Below are positions 1 through 10,100 of a DNA stretch of 20,773 nt, piece by piece. The notes beneath the pieces are model-generated. The model searched no databases. It had not been told where the DNA came from and was given only the letters and a program-made list of their open reading frames with translations. The position numbers and the translations under genes were made by a program. How positions within the stretch are numbered: position 1 is the stretch's first letter; each line of letters starts with the position of its first letter. The DNA is from Ophiothrix spiculata. Taxonomy: Eukaryota; Echinodermata; Ophiuroidea; Amphilepidida; Ophiotrichidae. The DNA lies in NCBI GenBank assembly GCA_000969725.1, contig JXSR01S063224.1; one strand, given 5' to 3'.

Positions 1-947
1 TGAGATATCATATGTATGCTGATGATTGTCAGATTTATGCTTCTTGTGATCCCAACATTTCAGGTGATATAGAGGCCACTCTTAGTAACATAACCGACTG
101 TATTATTGACATCAAAAAATGGCTCTCTACTAATTACCTTAAGCTGAATGATTCCAAATCAGAGTTTTTTATTGCAGGATCAAAATTCAATCTCAAATAT
201 CTTGATCTTGATAACTTTGCACTTACCATTGGTGAATCAAACATCCAAGCATCACCATTTATTAGAAATCTGGGATTTTACATTGACTCAAATTTATCTC
301 TCACTACTCATGTTGATAACCTCCGAAAGACGATATTGTTCCATATTCGTACTTTGTGGCGTATACGTCGTTTTATAGATCAGGAGACTTGCCATCATGC
401 AGTGCGTGCCCTTGTAATTTCTAGACTTGATTATTGCAATAGCTTGTTTACTATTTTATCTGCCAAAGACATTAGCCGTCTGCAGAGATTGCAGAATAAT
501 GCTGCCCTGCCCGTCTTGTTTATGCAGTTGGAAGAAGAACTGAGGCTGCACCACTGCTTTTAGAACTTCACTGGTTGCCAGTGAGGCAATGAATTGTTTT
601 CAAAATTGTTCTTTATGTCTTTAAAGCTTGTAACAACCTAGCCCAACCCTATCTGGCTGAACAGTATTTTGTGTATGTTCCAGCCCGTGCTTTACGATCC
701 TCCATGGATACAACTCGTTTGGTTGTCCCAAAGACAAACCTTGCCATTGGAGATCGTAGTTTTGCAGTCTGTGCAGCACAAGCTTGGAACGATCTTTCAC
801 CACACATGAGAATTGTTCAGTCAATGGAGGTGTTTAAGAAAAATCTTAAGACTTTCTTGTTTTAACTTTGCATTTATTTTTCTTATTTTGTGTAAACGCT
901 ATGTTACATTGTTTAATAGCGTCCTAAATACCTGTTGTTGTTGTTGT
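1..947 (+). mobile_element. 3' part of a CR1/L2-group LINE (reverse transcriptase C-terminal half and 3' end)
   Basis: Reads in from the left edge. HMYADDCQIY is the YADD catalytic box of the reverse transcriptase. It is followed by the thumb/C-terminal pattern LKLNDSKSEF, LGFYIDSNLS, HVDNLRK, VISRLDYCNSL and RLQRLQNNAA, then LHWLPV, ALRSS, RSFAV, AWNDLSPHMR and FKKNLKTFLF. This series is typical of CR1/L2-like non-LTR elements. It is inactive. A tandem CTGCC duplication (502-506, 507-511) shifts the frame after QNNAA; the frame resumes as RLVYAVGRRTEAAPLLLELHWLPVRQ in two steps. A TGA stands where an Arg (CGA) is expected after LHWLPVRQ, as expected from CpG decay. The element ends with a stem-loop and a short TTG tail. 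It is antisense to SMG6, in the intron after the 107-nt exon; its 5' part is outside the window. Confidence 0.92.
896..947 (+). repeat. LINE 3' terminal stem-loop and (TTG)n tail
   Basis: ACGCTAT at 896-902 pairs perfectly with ATAGCGT at 916-922 across a 13-base loop. A run of TTG repeats follows at about 933-947 and marks the LINE end. In L2/CR1-like elements a 3' stem-loop followed by short repeats is the known template recognition signal for the reverse transcriptase. Confidence 0.75.
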
Positions 948-1091
948 CTTGGGTCAACCACTGACATAAGACAGTGACATTTTGAGAGATTTTTCACATT
1001 CTTGTGACAAGTTGAAAAATAAATATAACTTAGGGCAGCCATTGCAGATAATGACTTTTTTGCACTCACATGAAAAACTTATACCACTTGC
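948..1091 (-). other. SMG6: SMG6 intron start, no other feature
   Basis: Short unique-looking stretch between the 107-nt exon and the LINE end; nothing further seen. The intron continues through the LINE and beyond position 1. Confidence 0.7.
1090..1091 (-). promoter_or_regulatory. SMG6: Non-canonical GC 5' splice site of SMG6
   Basis: AAG/GCAAGT: apart from T-to-C at intron position 2, this matches the strong-donor consensus that GC-AG introns characteristically need. The family alignment (NYGQAR then Ser) places the junction exactly here and gives phase 2. GC donors are a small minority of animal introns and are often alternatively used. Confidence 0.65.
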
Positions 1092-1198
1092 CTTCTTGCT
1101 TGTCCATAATTACTTGTTTCATTGGCCAGTTCTCTATAGCGTGCAATGTCACCAAGAGCTATCATGCAGCGTTGAGCACTCAGTAAAGCTAATTTCAC
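1092..1198 (-). CDS. SMG6: SMG6 exon, TPR region (107 nt), probable GC donor
   Basis: The acceptor is TTTTTTTCCTTGCAG. The peptide starts VKLALLSAQRCMIALGDIAR and ends YRELANETSNYGQAR plus two bases (AG). Human SMG6 reads VKYALISAQRCMICQGDIAR, YREQASDTANYGKARS. This is the best-conserved stretch in the window and corresponds to the first TPR-like helices. The expected next residue is Ser (AGN) before a Trp, so the exon should stop after AG. What follows is GCAAGTGG, a GC donor with otherwise ideal consensus. The alternative GT six bases further on would add RQV, which does not fit the family. The following exon lies outside the window. Confidence 0.94.
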
Positions 1199-4100
1199 CT
1201 GCAAGGAAAAAAACCCACAAAATATAAAATCATAACCCCACAATGTACACCACTGATCACAAGAAGTACCTCAGAAAGTCAACTTGATGTGGGAGCAGTG
1301 TTCCCTCTTAGGTTTTGCAACTTGCACCAAATCAAATAAAGTTGAAGAAATCACTAGCGGAGGCTAGAAATTAGCCTAATAAGGTAGAAAGGCAACTTTC
1401 TCACATATTTTTTTAAAAACCTGATGCCTCATTTCTTCCAGCCAGTGACCCCAAGTACCAGCAGGAATGTGATGACGGAGCAATGCATGTTCGATTTATA
1501 TATAACAGCTAAATAAATCCTTGTCACTTGATTGGCACATCTTGGGTCACATGCCATTGATCATTTGGTCCATTTGATAGTAAACGTCACCAACTGTGCA
1601 ATGGTGCCATGCAAAAATTTTGATACACTGCACCGTTATCTTTTTGTAAGACGCAACATCAGTCGTGGGCGTAATTTTAAATTGAGTACGCTTGAACAGT
1701 CCGCGGGCGCAGCATAAGATGCGTTGTTGCATTAAAGCCAGCATGTACATTACCATAGATGTTGTCTCGGTTTGTTTTGTTTACAAAGATTTATTTAGCT
1801 GTCATATAAAACAAATAATGAATGTTTCTTATTCGTGTCAATGGAACAAATATTTCATTCGGTGAAAGATAAAATGCCCCATTCAACTCGGCTTCGCCTC
1901 GTTTGAATGGAGCATTTGATCTTTCACCTCATGAAATATTTGTACCATTGCACTCATAAATATTCATTATTTGTATATTTAATACAGGCTTATGCAACTC
2001 TGCTTTCAGAGTAGGAATGAAAATTACTATTTCAAACTCTTTTGTTTATGCAAATTAGCAAAAACAGAAACCCTAAGGAAAGGCAGCAATCTTGGATTAA
2101 TTGTTGCTGTTACTGTACATCTGACATTTTACAGCTACGCAGACCACAATTGGAGACTCTTTGAAATGGAAGCATGGGAAATAGGTACTGTATAAGTGGT
2201 ATTTTTCGTGCTACATTTATTTTCGCGCTGCGCAAAAATAAATGTATCGCGAAAATTCATGTGTATTCGTTACAAAGGGTATTCCATACTCGGCCAATGT
2301 TCACGAGCGCGAAAATACAAACGTATGAAATGATCAAAATTGGCTGTGCGCAAAAATTACTGAGCGCGAAAATATTGGCGTTTACAGTATGGCCATGCGT
2401 CGTAAGCTGGCACCGATTTGCGTTGCGCAGTGATTTTTGGAGTATTTTGCACCTTTCGAGTTTGAAATTTCAATTACTTTTTAACTAAATACCCCACCCT
2501 ATCAAAAGTAGACATTTTCTTAAAGAAAATTGAACAAGGAATCCAAATATGACATTGAAAAAAGTGTAGGAGGTAGGGTTAAGATGTCAGCTTTGAGAAT
2601 ATTTGGATTTTTTCTTAAAATTTTCATTTTCTTCCACTAGGAATACCAGATGTCCATAAAAGAGTCAATTTTGATCATACAGTGCCAGACATGATAATAG
2701 ACACCAAATTGTATAGACTTTTTATGAACAAGGTCGTCCAGAGATTGTCTATACAGTTAAAGTAAAGAAATTTTTGACTATATATGATCATAGAAGATCA
2801 TGATATGTCTTGAAGAATTTAACACTTCAATAAATCTGTTTATTTAGAAGAGCAATGCACTTTGCCTATTGTTAGATTGTAGCCACATGATTGCACAAGG
2901 GATAATTAGGTAATTAGCTTTAGTCACAGTGAGTGGGCATATATTCCACATAAGAGCTTGTACACAAGTGTCATGTCAGGTCTTCAAAACCATGGAAATA
3001 GTTTCCATGTCAAAACTAATCAGAAATAACTCAATAACTAGGCCGATATGAAAGTTTGATTACTAATCATAGGCTAGTTAGTTGGAAGTGTGCAAATTCT
3101 ATATAGTATTTAGAGTGTGATCAGAATCTGTCCTTCAGATAAAAAATAAATACTTATGTTTAATTAAAAACTGAACATTTGTTTTTATTAATTACACTAT
3201 ATCACATTTGAAAACATTTTAACCCCCCCCCCCCAAAAAAAAAAAAAGAAAAAAAAGAAAAGGAAATTAGTTGTTATTCACTTTGTAGAGTTCTTGAAAT
3301 TGCACATTTCAATATTTATTGTATAAACTCTGAACACAGCTATGAATGGTTTATAAAATTTCACCTTAACTATAAATCACATTATTGATGGTATCTTTCG
3401 ATAAATTGAACAGTGCTCTTCTAAGTTATATTAGAACAATGTAGGCCTATAAATATAAAATATAGGCCCAAGTTGATTTCATACAAAACAGATATTTTTT
3501 CTTTTCTAAATCAGTTTTAAACGAATGTTAAGATTAATAAATGATTAAATCCTTAGCACACAATAATTTGTGTAAATTTGCTTCAACAAAATTCAAAAAA
3601 AGGTTTTTTTTAATCTTGAACCCCCTCCCCTGCAGTTTCTCACTTTTGCATTTTCTGCAGATTTATGCAGTGTCTGCAGATTGTTCTTGCCAATGCTATT
3701 AGTATTACGTAGGCCCAATGAGTCCTTGGTTGTACTGATATGTTCCAAGTTCTATAATTAGGAATACTTGAGATAAGAGGACTGGGGTTCAAATGGGGAT
3801 TCAAAACGAAACGGATACTGGTGTAGAGCTTTAAATTTGATAGAGAGATTAAGTATGTTTTCAAAATATTAAAACATACATTTTGCCAAAATATGAAAAT
3901 AAAACATGTTTTACGAAATTAAAATTCGGTGTATATTTCATCAGTCAAACATGCAAAATATCTTTAGCTTGATTTTTTTTTGGCAGAATTATGTTGAAAT
4001 TTGCAGAATTGGATTGTTAAAAATAACAACAACAACACAGACCTTATCATCGTTTGTGGAGAATGTTGATGAACAAAATTGATTAATCTTTAAGACCTGT

Positions 4101-7100
4101 AGTTCCATTGTTTTTTTCAAAATTATTTGTTTATAAAGTTTGCCTTATTTTTCACATAGGATAGGGGAAGTAAAATTATATTATCAAAAAAGAGTAGGCT
4201 ACAGGCCTATATCAAATTCCTATTGAAATACAGTATAAACTAGCTGTTAGGCCTATAGCTCTACATGTATGGTATTATTAATGTTATAGCTTCAAAAGGA
4301 CATCTTTTTAGTATCATTTTGTTTACTAGAAGCAACTGAAAGAGGAGAAAAATGTTTTCACCAAAAAATGGCCAGAAATTTTGTTTTTTCTCAAAATCAA
4401 TGAAAACTTACAAATGTTAACTTTACCTCTGAAATAACTTACAATTTTTACAAGTAATTTTCCTACTAAAATATTTATTCAGACTTTGGTTTACATAAAT
4501 GTGGGAAAAGTGGCGTAGCGTAGTAGTGTTTAGTGATCTCGCCTTGGGTTCGATTTCCAACTTGAGAAAAAAAAAATGAACATTCAATACGATATTAAAT
4601 TCCTTGATCTTAAAAGAATACAAAGTAAAAACTGACAATCTGCATATGTTATCAGGAAATTTAACATTTTTATTCACTTAAAATGCACTTACCAAAAGCA
4701 TTTGCATTGTACTGCCATTCTGTGTCATAAATTCATCATGCAGATATTCCAAGATTGTCGTATCACAAAGAGGTAAATAACATGGAATGCAGTGTCCTCA
4801 GCATACAATTACAACAGTTGCTCAAATTTGCAACCACTTGATTTGCCATTGTAAGCATAGCTCAAAGCTCTGAACATTTTCCCTGTTTCAGTGCACTGAC
4901 ACACACAATATACCTGACCTAATACAACTGTGATGACTTCTAATAACAAATAACAATTGTCCAAGTCCATTCATTTATCTACAACACTATAAACATGTAA
5001 GAAATCTAAACCATTGATATATGAATACATGAATACTCTGAATAGAAACAAAAATCACCTATTAAAGCTCAATGGAGCAAATCTACCATAACTAATCAAG
5101 TCATTTCAAAATCAGGGAAAAAGGGGTGTCGAATAATTACCAGCTTATCTCTTGGATTAAACTTCTTTCCTAACAAGTTAAATCCAGTGTAATGACAGCT
5201 GTCTGGCACTTATACACTCTAATGATTTTATGGTCATTGTATTGACATGAATAGACAAATATCATCAATAAAACGATTATGATCAATTATGGACAAAAAT
5301 ATCTTCTTGTCTGACCACATCTGATTATCTATGGTCAAATATATATCTTTTATGGTCAAACTCTGTTCCTAGTGTTCTATCATTGCATATCACCAAACCC
5401 TCTACTGCTACCCTCCAATTCTTATCTGATTTGAAATCCTCATATAATTCCCCTCCAGAAAATGTATACTCTAGTAAGGTGTTACTTATTACATTGAAGG
5501 TAATTCAAGTCGAATTTGTGTAAAATTTTGGGTTAAAATAATATTTTAAAGTCAACATTTTCAGATCTGACATATAAACCCTACCTCCTAGACTTTTTTA
5601 AATGCCATATTTGGATTCCTTGTGCAATTTCCTTTCAGAAAATGTATACTCTATATGGGGTGGGATGTTTAGTTCAAATTTTATTTTGATTTCAAGCTTG
5701 AAAGGCACTGAAAACTGTAAAAAAATAACTGCGCAATGCAAATGTATGCCAGTACCAGGTAGATTAATCATAATTTTAATGTAAATATTAACAATTCTTC
5801 ATATATCCAATATTTTTACATAACAATAAGTAGCTAGATGGTTTACCTTTAAAATAAGACCAAAATGATGAGTTTGTGTCACTCCTATATAAAATTATTT
5901 AAGTTTGACCATCTTGATGTATCATTCTCCATAGACTTTGTACACACCGCTTCCGCCACCTCCACCACCCTTGGTGTTCCAGAAACAAAGGCACATAACT
6001 CTACCACCCACAATTCTATACCAATGGTTTTCACACCACACAAAGGTGCATGTTTTAGCTTTAGAAAGACACCAAAATTATAAGCATAGCTTATGAAGTT
6101 TAAAAAGTTATAGTCAACTTATGAAGATGCCATCCGGAAAAGTGCAACGCCACCACCTTTTTCCTAGTGTCAGTTCCAGACGCATGACCGTATACATAGC
6201 TCAGAGCAAGCAATAGATGCTGCTGAAAATGTGGACACAGTTTGGGTTTGACAAAATGCTTAGGACTGTTTAGGCCTCATAAAAAATAAATTTGTTTCTC
6301 ATCCCAGCCTGCCTCACTTTTTGATGGCACATGACTTATATATCAAAATGGAGTTAAATATAGAGCTAAATCATTCAAAAATCAGGGTCTTGCTTTAATT
6401 TTAAAAGATTCTTTTAACTTTTGATGTTTCTAAGATTGGAACTGCCATAACCAACATCTATCTATATCACATTGAGCTTAAAAGGCAGCAACTGAATGTG
6501 TAGTCAACATCTACCAAGGGTAAACCTGTATTGCTCTCTCCCCACCTAAAAAAACACCTACCTCCCGACTCACATTTTGAGAAACCTTTGGACGAGAAAC
6601 AACTTATTTTTTTTATGTGGCCTTATGCAAAACATGAAGATTTATCCAATCTACCTAGCAATTGGGCCTGTTTTTGAACAACAGAGGTATAACTCTGCTT
6701 CATGAAAATGGCAGTGTGTTTGGGTTCACCTTTTAAGAACGATCGCGTTGATAAGTTCCTACCTGTAGATTTTGTTTATTTTTTGTCACTTAATAGATAA
6801 GAGTTTAACTTCAAAATTAAGCAATAAAAAATGGGGGTCACCGATCATCTAAGCGCGCTATGATATAATAACGTCATTTTCCTTCTAATTGAGGATAACT
6901 TGAAAATTCAAGCGTTAGGTTAATTAACATAATTAACTTTTTTTATCTGTTATTCTGTTTGATGTTATAAAACCAAATTTCGACATTCCGATCGATTAAA
7001 ATTGTTTTTTAGATGTTATCCCATGTAATCCTCGTAGCTACTCGTTACTATTTCGCAGTATTTTCGGCGCTTACAGGGAAGACAATGCATAACATACTAG

Positions 7101-10100
7101 CGCGCATGTTGCGTTTTGCGTATTAGGCACAAATCTAACGCTTAGACACCACACGTGCGTTTTGTCAAAATCTTCCCGCCACTGAGCAACAACTGATTCT
7201 GTAACGCTGCCACCTGTTGGTGAAAATTAACACCGCGATCGTCTTTAAAGTTCTTGGTTATTTCTAATCATAAATACTTACACTTCTCCTCTTCTCATCC
7301 CTGAGAGGATCCATACCGGAGTAATCTTCAAGACTAAACTTGTAACCACTTTCCAACTTGGATAAGACACCCTTGTAGAATTCTGTGCCCTGAATAAGAG
7401 AAAATGATTGATGTTGACAAATTTGTTTTAATCTTTATTTAAAATCAAATTTACAACAGTTGGAATTCCATACCTGCCAACATTGTGAAACCTAAAATCG
7501 GGACAAAAAGACGCGCGCGCGCGAGGCGTTCGTCGGAGGTCCAGGGGGCGGGGGTCCTAGCTGGGGTTCAAGGGGGCGCTTTGAAGCTGTAGAGATTTCA
7601 ACAAAGTAAAAGCCAAGGAAACATTATTTTCATACTTTCAACTGATGTATTAAAGGTTGAAAAAACCCATAGCCATGTATTGTAATGAAGTGAGCATGTG
7701 CATACTTCCTGGAGTTGGTAATTTATTCATGATTGCAACTCAAGTAGATGAGGGCCATGGCAGCCTGGTTCAAGGGCCCCTTAAGGGCACTGATGGGACC
7801 CTAGTGGGGGTTGAGGGGTAAAGCCCCACCCACTAGTAAGAGGACTTCTGCACATCCAACACCACAGGAGAGACCATTTCAATAGGTAAACTAACAGCAA
7901 AATGTTGTACTCAGGGGTATAAGTGTGTCCAAAATAAACAACATGTTTGACATTATGACCCCCTGTAAGGGCCCAAGTCCTGCTCAAGGGGACCAGCTTG
8001 GGTGCACTCTACTCCTGGGGGTCCCTTTTTAAAAGTTGATGTGGTTGTAAAGGAGTAAAAACACAATAACTTAAATTTTTGATTAAAATGAAAAACTTGT
8101 TCCGTTTATGAGATAAATGGCTTTTTGTATCCAATATTGCTATACATTTGTATTGGAATGTACATTTTGAAATTGACCTACTGACCCTACGGTAGGTCAC
8201 AGTTGGCCGATTTCATTATAAATGCTGGGTTATGAAATTATAATAATTTAATCAATTTTAGCATTCTTACTATTTTTTTTATTTTTTTTTGAGGGGTATC
8301 ATCCACCCCCTCTCATTTACCTATATTATCCAACTCGCACCATTATTTCTCTTGGTGCAAGAACATGTACAATACATTGACTCTATCCCTTTACAGTGGC
8401 ATTACAGTCGCCAGTTGGTGCACCTAAATTAATAGGGAACATGTCACCTGACCCGTTTTTGATTCTAAGGTGTCATTGAAGATTTTTTTAAAAGTGTTGA
8501 GTGTGTTGAAGTCACTGTAAGACGCTGGGAACCACCAATAAAATAGAAGAAGAATGGTGGAGAATTTTGTAAGATTTTGGCTCAAATATGTGTTCCAAGA
8601 GCACAAATATTTATTGACTACATGTCCCCTTGCGACTTTCCTTGCGTTTATTAACAGCTTTTTTGAGATTCTGGCCCAAATATATGCCACAAGACCATAA
8701 ATATTGGCGACTTTTCCTTGTATTTTATTTCTTTCAATATCTCAAAATCGGGATGTCCCGATTTTTGGCCATTTTGAGAGTTGTAAATCGGGACAGTTGG
8801 CAGGTATGGAATTCTAAAATCTGAAACCTGTCATCTCAACTATATTACATTTTATGTATGGCACTTTAAAGATCAATAAACACAGGCTTGTCGAATTTGT
8901 TTTATTTGTTGCATTTTCTAACATCTCAACCATAGATTTAAAGGGGAGATACCAGGCTTTGTATACCATCCCGTGTATACCATCCTGTGTAATGGCGTCG
9001 TCAGCCATGGAGCTAAAATTGGGGTATTCGGGTCCACTCGGCTCCCGCCAAAATCAACTCCAAGTGCCAAGACTTGGTAACGTGTACAGACAACCTGCGC
9101 AAATAATACTTTACGCGAATGATACGCCAACCTGCACGCAAAGCGTGTGTGCGTATTTCAATATTTGCGCATTATGACTAGGTGCGATGCATCGGCAAGC
9201 TATCAGCAAAACCTCGAATACCCCGAATTTTGTCTCCATGCCGGAATAAAAATGGCAGCGTGCCTTGTAAATCTATGATCTCAACACATTTTGTGACAGT
9301 TGACAACACGAAGTGTTTTAATCCAAGCTTAAATTTTACCCAACTTGAGTCTGAAAATTTTTCAAATGTCACATGTTCAACAGGGACTGTCTTTTGAAAA
9401 ATGCCAGGCGAGCTGCAAATCACTCTCCTCCAGATTTTTAGGTGAGCTGTGGGAGAGTGATTTGACATATAAATGTGCAAGGAATTGTATCATTCATATT
9501 CTGCCATGCAATTGTTTATGCCAATGGTGGTGAGTGATAAATAGCTCTCCTCAGCTTCATTTAAGGAGAGTGATGGCGAGTAATCACTCTCACTACGCCT
9601 GAAAAGACAGTGCCTGGTTCAACTTGAACAACATTCTTGTTCATGGATTTCTCGTCAAAGCCTATCATAAAGATGATGATTTATGTGGATTTTTCACTGA
9701 ATTAAGAGTTTTTGAATTGATAAATCCTGTGGATTTTACTAAATAAGACATTTGTTAGCAAATTATACCATTTTAGGTCCAAATAGGTTATAGACCGGAG
9801 TCAGTAATGATCACAAAATCGCTGAAATGGCAGGGTCTAATCTGTGGCTTGACATAGCGATAATCTGATTGGGGTGCTAGAGGTACTGGGTTCAAACCCA
9901 GGTGCAAACCCACTATTTAAATTTCTGAGGAGTGGGTTAGGGAGTTAGGATTAAGGGTGTATTTTGTGTTTTTAAATTACTGTTCTTGGATGGCTAGCAA
10001 TATATTCAGTATTCCAGGCCTTGTATTTTGAGGTGTGCGAGTGCGATAGCACACCATCACACACCTAAAATGATCTTGAGTTGTGTGATTTTCAGCACAC

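Larger units (their letters stand above)
1199..7281 (-). other. SMG6: SMG6 intron, 6,083 bp
   Basis: GT-AG intron between the 108-nt and 107-nt exons. Besides the elements listed separately, 2627-4500 is AT-rich with nothing recognised except the C/A tract and a GGCCTATA/TATAGGCC inverted pair at 3444-3468. In 4577-5394 and 5757-6732 I see no feature. Confidence 0.9.

Noticed and set aside
1532-1756. Sixty- to seventy-codon frames on both strands.
   Set aside because: They lie within the inverted-repeat element at 1495-1810 and have no recognisable content.
4692-4787. A minus-strand stretch ending in CTTTTG/GTAAGT that encodes ILEYLHDEF...NGSTMQMLL, loosely like a later part of SMG6.
   Set aside because: It would lie before the exon at 1092-1198, which encodes an earlier protein segment, so the order is wrong. 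It also lacks a clear acceptor.
5930-5980. Pyrimidine/CCA-rich stretch near a TTTGTACACACCGC sequence, considered as an exon.
   Set aside because: No consensus splice pair in a frame that resembles SMG6 or any other protein.
8424-9533. Clusters of 60-107-codon frames on both strands.
   Set aside because: They coincide with the inverted-repeat element, the foldback and the MITE; palindromic sequence gives mirrored frames, and no protein family is recognisable.
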